In this document: positions 10,645 to 21,989 of the stretch, one piece after another
Numbering within the stretch: the stretch's first letter is position 1
How the letters are laid out: each line of letters starts with the position of its first letter
NCBI GenBank assembly: GCA_025738555.1
Contig: JAOVFP010000017.1
Span: 3,384,694-3,448,693 of the forward strand
DNA: 64,000 nt
Direction of reading: 5' to 3'
DNA from: Cyathus striatus
Taxonomy: Eukaryota; Basidiomycota; Agaricomycetes; Agaricales; Nidulariaceae
Translations under genes and position numbers: made by a program
Notes under the pieces: generated by a model
The model's input: the letters and a program-made list of their open reading frames with translations, nothing else
Database searches by the model: none
What the model was told of the DNA's origin: nothing

Positions 10645-12259
10645 TCAGGCGTAGGGTATAGCAAATAAAAATCCTCTTGTATCCAGTAGAGTCACAACGC
10701 CCCTGTGATCATCCAGTGAAAGCCCATAGACATGGTCCATCCCAATAAATGAAGGTACATTCAACCGATGTACCGTAGCAGTTTTTTTTTCGGTCTGCAA
10801 TCTAACCAGTAACAACTTGATCTCCTCATCATCTTTGACAACCAACAACACCTGTCTTCCGGAATGTGGCAGCAACATAAGTTGCCAAGTGTGGGAGGCA
10901 GAGCTCCAGAGGTCCCCCGGAATATTAATAAAACACACGGGAACGATGGTGGGGGGGGAATGGGCAAACCCCTCCTCCTTATCGCTCCTTGTCCAGAACC
11001 GTATATGCATTTGTGGTTTACTGGCACCCTCACCCTCCTCTTGCTGGTTTTCCCATGGTTGTATGCGGTGCAGAGAGACAGCGGGGACACCATAGGCTGG
11101 ATCTGCGCTTAGGGGGCCGACTTGGGAATATCGCATGCGGCCGGGAAGGGGGGTGCCCCAGCCTATTCGCGGGACGTCACCGAGGTTGAGGCAACTGTCG
11201 ACGGGGCAGTTGGGATTGGAGCGATATGGGAGGAGAGAGGCGGGACATCTGTAGCGGAAGGAAAGGTCCTCGCATTCAATGAGAATGAAGACGTCGTTGC
11301 CGTAGGACGAACTGCCTGAGTGGCCGACCAGCGGGCGCTCCTGATGGGTGTTATATATAGATGGAATGGTAGATGGGGTGGACTTACGTCGTAAGGAATA
11401 TCAGTGTTGATGGTAACGTGTTTGTGGGTGAATCTGTTGAACGCGACGATGGCGATGCGGGTGTCTGGCAGGAGGTTGCGTGGGATGCGGAGGACGCCAA
11501 CGATCTCGGAGTTCATGAAGACGGCCCAGTGGAAGTTGCTGTTGGCGAACCCTTGCTGGAAGGTGAGGTCTATTTGGACGTTGGTGCGGTCTACGTAGGA
11601 GACGCGTAGGACTACAAGTGAGTCCCTGCGATGGTCATCAGTAGCATACTTTGGACATGAGGAGGCTACTCACCAGATTCCAGCGTCATCGATTCTCTGA
11701 AGCAGGCAGCTCATGGAGAACATGCCTGGGAGATCTTCGCCAGGGGACACGTCCAAGACGCGGTTGCCAACGTGCAGCGGCTTGGTGACGGCCTTCCCGA
11801 GACCAACATCCCAGCAGACGACGGAGCCCGAGGCGCGACAGTGGAAGAGATAGAGCTCAGTGCCGGGAATCTGGAAGACGAGATCCAAATTGGCGTCTAG
11901 CTGGACGCTTTTTATGGGACCGATGATCTTTGGCTCTGGCAGGGAGAGGTTGCGGTGGAGACGAAGGGTGTGGAGGGCCAAGGAGCGGAGGTGGTTGAGG
12001 GAGAGGGTGGTGAGGTCTTGATGGGTTGGGATGGGGATGGGGTGTATGCAGCGGGTGCGGGTGAGGACAGTTATCCAGAGACTGCGGACAAGGGAAAGGG
12101 AGCGGAAGGAATGGCAGACCTGAGAAAGATAAGGGGAATATTAAATAAATAAATAATGCAAACGGGGCTTACGGCGGAGAAGGCGAAGATGTCGGCGAGA
12201 CTGCAGTCTGCGAGGACGAGGAGGAGCAAGTCGGCGGGGAGCTGGACGAGGGTGGACAT
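10645..12259 (-). CDS. F-box protein B, paralogue of the F-box gene at 5680-7370
   Basis: It starts MSTLVQLPADLLLLVLADC, a typical F-box, followed by SLADIFAFSAVS. After introns near 12170-12120, 11672-11610 and 11390-11340 it continues with LRLHRNLSLPEPK, FQIPGTELYLFHCRASGSVV and CWDVGLGKAV. It ends with the blade-like MDHVYGLSLDDHRGVVTLLD. Its order and motifs match F-box A on the other side of cullin-4, so the two probably arose by local duplication. The expected role is a substrate adaptor of an SCF ligase; the substrate is unknown. Its start lies 127 bp from the divergent TMEM70-like gene. The GC-rich codon usage of its 5' half is higher than in its neighbours. Confidence 0.72.
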
Positions 12260-12386
12260 GAAGCAGACTGAGATTGACCACTCAATTAATTAGCTCAATT
12301 TCATTGGTCCGCCGGCCGCACGCGTCATTTCCATATCCGGATCCGACGTATTTCACTGTCTGAGGTCTCTCCCTCTCCTGGCCACC
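12260..12386. promoter_or_regulatory. Compact divergent promoter
   Basis: Only 127 bp separate the ATG codons of F-box B and the TMEM70-like gene, so the two must share or overlap their promoter regions. A CCGGATCCGACG stretch and an ATTTCATTGG (inverted CCAAT) box near 12298-12307 are visible. The function is inferred from position. Confidence 0.4.
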
Positions 12387-13193
12387 ATGCATCTCCTCCT
12401 CTGCAGTCGTCCGCTCCTCTCCACCCGCCTCGTCCCAGCTCTCCGCTCCCTCTCCCCCCGCCTCGGCCCGCTCGCCCGGCCCTTCTCCCTCTCCCGCCCC
12501 AGAAATCACGCTGCAACTGTCGACCAGCGGCCCACGCCCTATCTTGGCCCGCTCGCCCCCACCTTCCGTCGTCTCAAGGTCTTCTCCCTCGCCTCCCTCT
12601 CCCTCTCCTTCACCCTCGCCCCCTTCATGTTCCTCATAGAGTCCAATCTCCCCCTCTCTGCACGCTTTGCCCTCGCCTCAATAGCCATCGGCTCTTCAGG
12701 AATAAGTACAGCCATGGTCGGCTGGTGCGGCAAGCCCTATGTCACAACTCTGAAGCGCATACCCTCTGATCCTCAAGGCACCGCCGAGACACTCGAAATG
12801 ACTACTCTGACGTTACTTCTGCATCCCAGAGTTACCAAGGTATCTCTCTCCCTCTCTCCATTTCCTGTCACATTCTCACACAACTAGGTCTACGACCCCT
12901 ACTTTTTAATCGAAACACGTCGCCCCTTTGCAAAATGGGAACTCGCAGACACCATATCTCTGCCCCCTAACAAGGACAGTGCTTCACTTGCCGGCCAAGA
13001 AGAAACCATCGCAGAGACATTCGACAAGGACGGCCGCGTTCTTGGCCGCTGGATCGTCAAGTGGGAGCAGAATGGTGAAGGAAAGTGTAGAGAGGTCGGC
13101 ACTGTTGCTAAGTATGTCTCTCCAACCCAGCATTCGAAAAAGTATCTGATAGAGTGGTATAGATACTTTAATGTACACGAAGAGTTACTGTAA
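12387..13193 (+). CDS. TMEM70-like mitochondrial inner-membrane protein
   Basis: Three exons (12387-12839, 12888-13111, 13163-13193) total 708 nt, or 235 aa. The first 45 residues are Arg/Ser/Leu-rich without acids (MHLLLCSRPLLSTRLVPALR...), a mitochondrial targeting sequence. Then RRLKVFSLASLSLSFTLAPF starts the first membrane helix and a second follows (SARFALASIAIGSSGISTAMVGWCG). Both match the KVFSLST..LT..P helix-loop-helix of the TMEM70/TMEM186/TMEM223 family. After it comes a matrix-side domain (PYVTTLKRIP ... YDPYFLIETRRPFAKWELAD). TMEM70 supports assembly of ATP synthase and complex I; the fungal role is inferred. The tail YFNVHEELL is complete. Confidence 0.75.
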
Positions 13194-13264
13194 TACTGTC
13201 CATCACATCTTACTGTTCAACTCCCTAAGCTTCACATGCTGCATGCTTTCATCTAACCATGCCA

Positions 13265-15469
13265 TCAGTACGATGCCTGTCTTTTGAAAGTGGAAATCTC
13301 ACAATTACTATCATACAAACGATCTCCAGGAACAGCAACAATATGCGAGCTGATATTCGACGCATCCACCATATCAGGGACGACGTCCTTGATCGTCGGT
13401 GCACCTAGCAGACGGAGGTTCATCTCGAATTCATCCTGTGCAATGTCAGACGCAGAAAAGAAGAAGACCAAGTTGTACTTGCATGCAAAATCTGAAGCGC
13501 CTTATCCACTCCCTCAAATCCATATGACGAAAACGCGTAAAGGAACGGTCGGCCAACGCCCACTGCTTCCATTAGTACCTTAATTTCTCCAAACTAAAAC
13601 CACTTACCAGCAGTAGCACCCAACGCAACAGCCTTCAACACATCTGTCGCCCTTCTCACTCCTCCATCCACGAAAATCTGGAACTTTTCATTAGGGAACT
13701 TGAGCCCCCGTTTCTCACCCAACTTCTCCACGACTTCCACCAGCACTTCGATGCCGGACCGGGCAAAGTCCAGTTGGCGCCCGCCGTGGTTCGACAGGAC
13801 TACGCCGGCTAGGCCTACGTCGTAGGCTTGTAGTGCATCTTCCCAGCATTGTACGCCTTTGAGGATGAGGGGCACTGCAAGACAGAAGGGGTGAATATAT
13901 GAATAGATGGAAAGAGTGAGCGTACTTTTCGTGATGCTCTTGAACCAGTCCAGGTCTTTCCATTGCAAGCCGGGGTCGATGAACGACTAGGCGGGTATCA
14001 GTACTGGGGGGGGGGACCTGAATGATGAGAAACATACACTAATAGCTCGTGCAGCACCTTGCGACCTATCGACGCCATCGGAGCCGCTTTTCTTGACTTC
14101 TGAAGGATCTTCTGCGTCGAATTTCTGGCGCATGTCCTATGTTTGCACGTGAGAATGGGTAACAAAAACGGAGGGGCTAAGCATACCTTCTCGCGACGTC
14201 CAAGCTGAGGTGCGTCTACGGTGATGAAAAGGCCTTTAATTCCTCGTTTCTCGGCGTGTTGCACAATACGTTTCGTAACCGCTCGGTCTTTGTTCACATA
14301 TCTATCATGTGAGAGTAAGGACATGCAATGGAAACCTTCGATATCACTTACAATTGCAAGAACTGAACTTGGCCCGACTGAGCAGCGTCGACAATCTCAT
14401 CGAACGAACACGACGCAAGTGTAGGGATCTACATGGATATTAATATGGCATACAGTAATATAACCTCTAGCTTACCATCTGTATAACACCATGCTTCGCA
14501 GCCGCTTTCGTAAGATTCAACTCCCCATCCGGATGTCCCAGTTTTCCCAGAGCAGTAGCCGTCTACCATCCATCCCTGAATACACGAAATCTAAAAATAA
14601 CCACCAAAACGTACAATATAAACTGGCATGCTGCTCTTATGCCCCAATATCTTCGTAGACCAGTCCACATTCGTGACATTTCTTAGAACGCGAGGTCGGA
14701 ACCAGATACGGTGGTACGCCGCGTGGTTCTCGCGGTTTGTAATTTCGTCATCTGCGGCGGAGGAGTAGTACGCCCAGGCTTTTTCTTGCATTACCTGTCT
14801 TGCTATTGCCTATCGGGCGTGTTATATGTGGTTCTTCGGAGTATGATGAGACGTACCTCAAAGTCGTGTAAATTGAGTATCTCGCTGAGCGCAGGCCGGT
14901 TGGCTACGCGCTCCAGTCGAGCCTTTTCCTCGTCTGTGATTTTGACTTCGACTTTCTCTACGGTGCCCACGTCTACGCGGCCTAAACTACATGTTGCTGA
15001 GTATATGGTTTCATTGGTTGAGAGAAAATACGTACTGTTTCTCGGGTGGAAGATTAGTTGTTATTGCGTCTGGGGGATGGATAGGTTCGTATTCTTGTCT
15101 TCATATGAATTGAGCATGAGGTGGTAAAGGATAATCGTGACATACGTAGCATCCTTTCCTGCGTATTTCAGGATAATTTTGCTTCCGCCTAGAGATAGTT
15201 GAGCTGGTAGTATAAGGTGGAGAATGGGTCGTCCATACCGGGATGGTCTGAGAGTCGCATACGCCATAAACCTGATCTCAGAGGTTGAAAGAAAGTACTT
15301 ACCATCAAGGAACTCCGTAATATCATAAACGTTTCCTACGTCGCGTTCCGTAATTCGTAAACTCCCCCTCTACAAGATAACCAAGCTCACCATGAACAAT
15401 AATCCAACAGCTATCCCTCGAATTATGTTTCGCGACCTCCTTTCCAGAAATAGTGGGTTTATCAGACAT
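13265..15469 (-). CDS. Flavocytochrome b2-type FMN-dependent 2-hydroxyacid dehydrogenase (copy 1)
   Basis: An N-terminal cytochrome b5 domain (MSDKPTISGKEVAKHNSRDS, CWIIVHGNVYDITEFL, DDHPGGSKII, KYAGKDAT, EYEPIHPPDAI) carries the two haem-ligand histidines in HPGG and PIHP. A full FMN alpha-hydroxyacid dehydrogenase barrel follows: AWAYYSSAADDEITNRENHA, FITVDAPQLGRREKD, LSNHGGRQLD (catalytic His and substrate-binding Arg) and FVDGGVRRATDVLKA (phosphate binding). This architecture oxidises L-lactate to pyruvate and passes electrons to cytochrome c. In some wood-decay fungi a homologue oxidises glyoxylate to oxalate. No mitochondrial presequence is visible. At least eleven introns are present, one pair flanking a 9-nt exon. 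The 3' end is less certain: the last residues (FKRQASY) do not match the paralogue at 21990-24068, so a terminal intron may be missed. Confidence 0.88.
15239..15247 (-). other. Nine-nucleotide microexon inside the cytochrome b5 domain
   Basis: On the minus strand, ACCATCCCG is bounded by ...CTCTCAG on its 5' side and GTATGG... on its 3' side. Splicing it between the exons ending GATG and starting GCGGAAGC gives LDDHPGGSK, restoring the haem-binding HPGG. Leaving it out gives LDGGSK and loses the axial histidine. The paralogue at 21990 encodes the same residues without the second intron. Confidence 0.75.
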
Positions 15470-15832
15470 GTTGAGGATAAAAATTAGGTATAGCAAGGGT
15501 AGCAAGGAAGTTCAAAAAACTGTAAGGGGCAAAAGATGTGTAAAGAAGTGGCAGGGAGGCAGCGGTCCAGCACGGACGTCCGATCAACAGTGCGGGGTAT
15601 CCACCAGCCAATGTAAATGCGCGCTATAGTTGGCATCGGGCCTTTGGAGCTAGATCGTTCCGCGCTGTCGGCCCGCTCGGGCATCTCAATCACTGCTCTC
15701 CGAGTCGAATTACTCTCACAGCCGTCAATGGTGCTGAAGGTCAGAAATATAGTGATACTTATTAGAACATTTGGGTAATTTACAGATGTATGAATAACAA
15801 TGAAGTCTATATGTACATTTTTTGAGCAGCGC
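15470..15832. other. Intergenic region upstream of dehydrogenase copy 1
   Basis: About 360 bp between the start of dehydrogenase copy 1 and the stop of the next minus-strand gene. It should contain the promoter of the former and the 3' UTR of the latter. No coding stretch is supported. Confidence 0.4.
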
Positions 15833-17256
15833 TCAGACAACTGCAAAGGCGGAGCCACCGGCTTTCGAGTCCAGTTCAATGACATCATTGAGACCTACAC
15901 ATGCAACCGTGAGCAATAACTCCCATGACGAGAGCGAAAGATAACAACAAAGATAACACATACCCATGACCTCGAAGAATGCTTTGGGATCCATACCCTT
16001 AGCGGTACTGAAGTCGGTACCAGTCCTTTTCAATGAACGCATTGCTTCGCGGACACCGTGAACCATGGCCACAGACGACACTAGTGAGAAGACTAGAAGC
16101 GCAGCAAAGTTAGATAAACTCGGGCATTGCCTTTGAGAGACTGCTTACTGATAATTTTAGCACCCATTTTCTCAGCTTCGGAGTATGTGAATGTAGGCGT
16201 TAGGCCACCAGAGATAACGTTTACAAGGACCTAAATTAGGTTCACTACTACATGTGGATTGCAATTAGCGCAAGGTACTCACTGGCTTCGGTGCCAATGC
16301 TGCAACGGTGGACTTGAGAAGCTCTGCGGTCTTGACGCCTTCAATGAAGCAGACATCTGCACCTGCAGCAGCGGCAAGTTTGAGACGGGTAATGGCCTCC
16401 TCCATTCCCAGCACCTGAGCAGAGTCTGTCCTGCCAATGACGACCTGTATCCAAATGTTAGTATCGCTAACATGAAAAGGACAGCGATATTACTGACGAA
16501 GTCAGATCCCGGAACAGAGTCACGAGCGTTCACAGCAGCACGGATGCGGGTGAGGAATTCTTCTCTTGAAACAACCTGTTTGCCCATCAAGTGTCCGCAT
16601 CGCTTAGTTTGAACTTGGTCTTCTATGTGAAGACCAGCGAGACCAGCCTTAATGTACTCGCGCACAGTGCGGGTGACATTCACCGGCCCACCGAACCTGA
16701 AGCAGCATGGTTAGAACGGGAATGGTAAGACTTAGACTGCATCCTACCCTGTGTCAGCATCAGCGATGACTGGTACACTTGGGTTGATACTGGCAACCAT
16801 TTGACCAGCCTATAATCGATTAATTAGATATTGAAACACATCTTGAGAGAAAAACAATACCTCGACAAAATCGTTCAGTGTGGCAATGGCAAGATCAGGT
16901 TGTCCAAGTCGCGATGCAGTTGTTGCAGCACCACTCTGGTACAGGCATTCGAAACCAGCTTCAATGGCGCACCGTGCGCTAATACCGTCACAGATACCGG
17001 GTGCAACCTTTCATCTGAACAGTCACTACATGTTCCGTAACTTGCACACTACACAGGTACGTACAACAATTCCTGGCCTTGCAAGCATTTGACGGAGCCT
17101 TGTTGCGGCATTCGCAGAGAGAGGGCCGTCGAGATAGTTTTTGGGATCTAACCGTGCGTTATAGTAGGCATCGGGAGTTGCTTCAGTTGCGGTCTCTGCT
17201 TCGAGAGCAGTAGTGGTGATGGGGGCAATACGAGCAAAGTAATCGGGGGCTGGCAT
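15833..17256 (-). CDS. Isocitrate lyase/PEP mutase superfamily C-C lyase (paralogue 1)
   Basis: The protein starts MPAPDYFARIAPITTTALEA and soon reaches the conserved YYNARLDPKNYLDGP and RLRQMLARPGIV. The barrel shows APGICDGISAR, GAATTASRLGQPD, PVIADADTGFGGP (acidic Mg-binding residues), the gating loop QTKRCGHLMGKQVVS with its catalytic Cys, IIGRTDSAQVLG, GADVCFIEGVKT, PVLVNVISGGLTPTF and FFEVMGLNDVIELD. The superfamily cleaves or forms bonds next to a 2-oxoacid. Candidate activities include oxaloacetate acetylhydrolase (oxalate plus acetate), dimethylmalate lyase and methylisocitrate lyase. The RTDS serine differs from the RTDA of bacterial methylisocitrate lyases, which fits but does not prove the oxaloacetase group. 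The product is about 350 aa, cytosolic by appearance, with several 50-nt introns. Confidence 0.87.
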
Positions 17257-18686
17257 TTTTGAATTGAATCTGAAGCAGGTGAACTAGTGCAGGCGCAGTA
17301 CAATTTTCAATATGAGCTGTAAGAAGTCTTTTATAACATAATGAGGCAAGGATCCAGGTTCCCGACAAAGTGGTGATCACTGATAGCCAACGCGGAATTT
17401 AGCAGAAGGCCGCCAAGATGGAATGGATTACCCATAAAATTACGAATGACTTGCGGAGAAAGAAGACATTGAACTATTGTTGTCCGATTTTTCCAATGGA
17501 AGGTGCCACGAACCGTTCCTGTTTCTTCTTTCGTATTTGACTGCCAAGCTTGAATGATGGCCGAACAGTCGAATGTACAGTGGGTGAGGTTTTGAATAAC
17601 GTAAAATCTGACCCTTCAATCGAAGTATTAATTGGCTGTCTCGCTCCAACCTCGAGGAAGTCAAGCCTAATACTTCGGTGCTTGGAAGCCGGAATGGGTC
17701 ATGGAGATTTTTTTTATGTCCTAAATTGGAATGGGTGATAGTGCGGCCTGAAATCACGCGAAGCCATAAATGAATTACGCCCGATAATCCTGTTATAAAA
17801 AAGAGTATACTAAGTACTCTGCGTAGTTATAAGCAAAAATATAAATGAAGAATGGGAAGAATTCTTCCAAAGATACTTAATGAATATTTCCTGTTTACAC
17901 GGTACTGATAGACCAGCCTGAGCTTGGAAGTTGGGACTAGCATTTGATGACACTAAAATCTAACTTTATGGAAATATGATGCATAGCATTTGTGCCAAGA
18001 TGGACAATGGAACAATGATTGACAGCAAAACATACCAACATAAGTACTTACTTCGTTTCCGTGCTCTTCCAAGAAATTGACCCGTTGACCAACGTCCGCC
18101 ACTTGTCCAATGTCCACGCGTGGCGTCTGAAGGAATAGGTTGTATAACACCTATTCTGACCATGGTAAGGGCGCACAGTACGGATCAGATAATTGGCCGA
18201 TAAACATTCAGATAGCGAGTAGGGTGCCCGGTGCGAACATTGAAAACTTTCGTGAATGTCCATGCAGTCAACATGTCATATTTTGGTTTGTGTGTATTTG
18301 TCAATGGCGTTAACGGTAAAACCAAAAATGAATTGTTGAAATCCCTTGGCATCGACATTTATTTTTAGCATATGCCATGATACTACCATGATCCGCGAGT
18401 CTCGAGAATGAAGTCCAAATGAAGTCTCCGACCCTGATGGTCTTTGCTTTTCAAGGGGTTCACACAAGTCCCGGACTGCAAAAACCGCAACTGATTTTTT
18501 CCACTATAGTATGTAATTAGGTACACAGCGTGACGATCTATTTTACAAATGTAAATGTTGCAAGCCCGACCATTACAATCTCTAGCTTTGCATGGTAGAG
18601 ATACAACACAATTAAGATAGCAATATGCTCAATGAAGTAAACAAAACCCAAGAAAAAAAATGAAAAGGAGTGAGGTTGGTAAAAGA
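17257..18686. other. 1.4-kb intergenic region between two lyase paralogues
   Basis: No conserved coding exon was recognised on either strand. It should hold the promoter of paralogue 1 (high-AT region around 17280-17340) and the 3' UTR of paralogue 2. Short open stretches near 17550-17760 and 18050-18470 have no coding character that I can support. Confidence 0.4.
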
Positions 18687-20271
18687 TCATATTTGCTTGA
18701 ATGCAGATCCACCGGCTTCCGCATCAAAGTTGACAACATCATTTAAGCCTAGGTTCGGTGTAAGCAATCTATTGGACAGGTAATCGAAATATTAACACAC
18801 CCATAACTTCGAAGAATTGCTTTGGATCCATTCCTCTTGCAGAGGAGAAATCAGTCCCTGTCTTCTTCAGCATGTGCATTGCAGAACGGCATGCATGTAC
18901 CATCGAAACACTTGAGACAAGAGAGAAGACTAAAAATATAACGAGTCCACTTAGCACACAATAAAAACAAGAATAGAAGAATAGAAGACTCACTGATAAT
19001 TTTAGCACCCAACTTCTCAGCTTCCGCGCTGGTGAAAGAGGGCGTCAATCCACCGGATATCACATTCACTAGAACCTTTAAAAACGTTAAAAATAGCCAT
19101 GATATTAGGCCTTGAAAACATACTGGCTTGGGCGCAAGAGCGGCGACAGTAGATTCCAGAAGTTCTTTGCTTTTGACACCTTCAATGAAGCAAACGTCAG
19201 CGCCAGCTTCAGAAGCTAGTCGCAGACGGGTAATGGCTTCGCCAATTCCCAGCACTTGCGCCGAGTCCGTACGAGCAATGATAACCTAATGTTGTCAGAA
19301 TAGATGAAGTATCAGAAAATGCGGTCCAACTCACGAAGTCAGAGCCACCAGGAATTGAGTCACGAGCAAGGACAGCTGCGCGAACGCGGGTGAGGAACTC
19401 TTCACGAGAGACCACCTGTTTTCCTAACAGATGGCCACAACGCTTGGTTTGAATTTGATCTTCGATGTGAAGTCCTGCAACGCCAGCTCTCGCGTACTGT
19501 GTCACAGTACGAGCAACCATAATAGGACCTCCAAATCCTGTATCTGCATCGGCAATTACAGGCATGGTGGGATCAAGGCTGCAAACCATCTGAGAAGCCT
19601 AAATGAATGATGAATATTAGTTGGCAGCATACATGATGGGCCACTAAAAGCTTACTCGAACGAAGTCATTCAATGTAGCAAGAGCGACATCAGGCATACC
19701 CAATCTGGACGCAGTTGTGGCTGCACCACTGTACGTCGATGTTAGCCCCCATCATCGTTATGTTATATAGTACTAACCTTTGATAAAGACAGCTGAAACC
19801 TTCTTCAATTGCGACTCGAGCGCTGATACCGTCACAAATACCGGGTGCAACCTTAAAATATTTTGAGAAACTAAAAAATTCTTCATAGAGGATAAAGCTT
19901 ACAATAATACCAGGCCTGGCGAGCATCTGACGAAGACGAGTAGCAGGATTGGAGGACAAAGGTCCTTCCAGGTAATTTTTGGGGTCTAAACGAGCATTGT
20001 AGTATCCCGGAGTTCTGGGGCTTGTGGGACTCGTAGGCGATTCTAATGATTCTAACGAAGAAGTAGAAGACGAGGCGGATTCTGTAGAACGGGTTGGAGA
20101 GAGGGGGCTCGGTTGTGACTTGCGGTGTGATAGATAGTCAATAGAAATAGAGTGACGCATGCGAGAGAGAGATTTCATCAATTTAAGAGGCCCAAAGTTC
20201 GAGTACATGGACTGCGACGGCGACGCTGCGCTGGATTTAGGATGGGAAGAAGACTGAGTAGGGTTGACCAT
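18687..20271 (-). CDS. Isocitrate lyase/PEP mutase superfamily C-C lyase (paralogue 2) with a Ser/Pro-rich N-terminal extension
   Basis: The catalytic barrel parallels paralogue 1: YYNARLDPKNYLEGPLSSNP, APGICDGISARVAIEEG, VIADADTGFGGPIMVART, QTKRCGHLLGKQVVSREEF, IIARTDSAQVLG, GADVCFIEGVKSKELLE, NVISGGLTPSFTSAEAEKLG and FFEVMGLNDVVNFDAEAGGS. It differs in a roughly 90-residue N-terminal extension rich in Ser, Pro and basic residues (for example SRMRHSISIDYLSHRKSQ, then TSPTSPRTPGYYN). This extension looks disordered and phosphorylatable and could affect location. Intron positions (after ARPGII, around APKP and KII) are shared with the other paralogues, so all three come from duplication. The exact substrate is unknown. 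Confidence 0.86.
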
Positions 20272-21989
20272 TGTGAAGGAGTGTCAGGATAAGCAACGTT
20301 TCAAGAAGACTAGATAACCGTCCAAGGTGGGTACTGGCGTGTAGTATCATGGTGAACGGTCCTTGTCTTTTAAATGTTGTGGTAGAGTGCCGAAATCCGG
20401 CCAAGCGTACTTTCGTAACACAAAAAATAGAAGGCCGTTTTTCGGATTGAGCGATTAAGATCTTATCCGGAGATACATAATTCAGTCGAAACACACGCAG
20501 GATCTACGAAGTACCAAGAAGTAGCCACATCCAGTTAGCCCGCCTCCACTAGCCAGGGACGCCATAAATAGAATTACTTGGCGTGACAGTCAAGTACCCA
20601 AACCGTAAACGTCGTTTCGAAGGGAAGGGAAGGCGCCCGTCAAGTCGGTCAAGAAAGGCCTGAATCAGACAGCAAACGGGAATAGCATACCAGTGATAAA
20701 AGAGGTTCTTCTTTACTATAAAAAAATACTTCGAATACAGCTAGCAATAGAGCATCGAATAATTCTTCAGTTTATCCAGTGAATCCCATAATAGCTTGGA
20801 AAATCTCGTTCAATAATAGAGATGTTGATGACAGAAAAGAGTGGTAAGCGGACACATAGGATGGAAACTGTCATGGAGATGCAGGTTTGCGCTGATTTCG
20901 ACAGCATCGTGGCGTCACCGCTGGCGCTTGGAGGGTTTGAAATGAAAGCATGACCGGCCTCGAGACAAATTGTATATGCATTTCCTGAATAAATGGAAGG
21001 GAGCTGGGTCATAGGTGGGAGTGTAAGTAAATGAGATGAAGAAAGAGTGTGCCAAGCGGTCTTGTGATGAAAACTAATCGGAACGGATTGAACGGAGCTG
21101 AAAGCTGTGCAGCTATTCGGATCACTTGAGCCTTGGCTCAGCGCTCAGCCTATGTACACGCAATCTTGAACACCGACCTTATACAGACCGCCGTCGACCA
21201 CCCGGAGCTCCAGCACCAATGTTTCAAATTTTCAACCTTAGTTCTCGAGAGGACGTCTCCGCCTCATGGTGTTGTCCATATAACGATATACCTCCTCAGG
21301 GGAAACGTCCGGACTCCGGAGTCGATAAATGGGTAATAGAGTGTTCCTGACGCCAAATGTAGCTTCTTGTTCTTCAAGAACATCTACTTATTCTAATGCC
21401 TTCTCAATACCACGCATCCTTCACGCGTCGCGGATGTCTAAGGATGTCCACCGTTCTTGATACATCGGCGTTAGAGCGGTGACCACGGCAATCGGGATTC
21501 TTTCGATGCCAAAATGTTCTATCCTATTTTTATCTAGACAGCGCTCTGAGTCGCGTCGGCCGTGTCGATGGCATGTCACAGTAAGCTTAGGATATTAGAG
21601 GTCTTTGTAGACCACTCCAACTCTTGCACTATGCCTTATTGTGATACTTCTGGAAGAGCTACGTGGTCTCGCAGACGGGTCGCCGAAGTAAGTCCATAAA
21701 CTACGCGCCCGTTCCGCTCTTTAAATCCATGGACCCGCCGTGGCAGTTGCCTCTCTAACACCGAGCAGTGGAGAAAACGGTGCCAAGAATGCTCCATAGC
21801 TATTGAGTGCGGGGCTACGGAGGGAGACAACTACATTAGTGACTGGTCCGTCGCGAAAGCATCTCCACGGTTGTAAGAATCGGGCTCCCTGTATTCCGCA
21901 GAGGTATATCAAACGAAGGTGAATGGAACTTACAGGTCGAAAACCCTCCTCAGGTCCCGCAAAAACTCTCCCAGAACTTATCTGACGCC
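20272..21989. promoter_or_regulatory. 1.7-kb divergent intergenic region between lyase paralogue 2 and dehydrogenase copy 2
   Basis: The two metabolic genes are transcribed away from this spacer, so it should contain both promoters. A CTATAAAAAA box lies near 20717. The small open stretches near 21012-20767 and 21126-21350 do not read as proteins. No site of known regulator specificity was identified. Confidence 0.4.

Noticed and set aside
5680..12259. F-box genes and cullin-4 as one SCF operon-like unit
   Set aside because: The genes are separately transcribed in opposite directions and CUL4 does not use SKP1/F-box adaptors in known complexes.
12282..12516. Gly/Glu/Arg-rich minus-strand ORFs opposite the TMEM70-like start
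   Set aside because: They are antisense to the CT-rich targeting-sequence exon and cross a divergent promoter.
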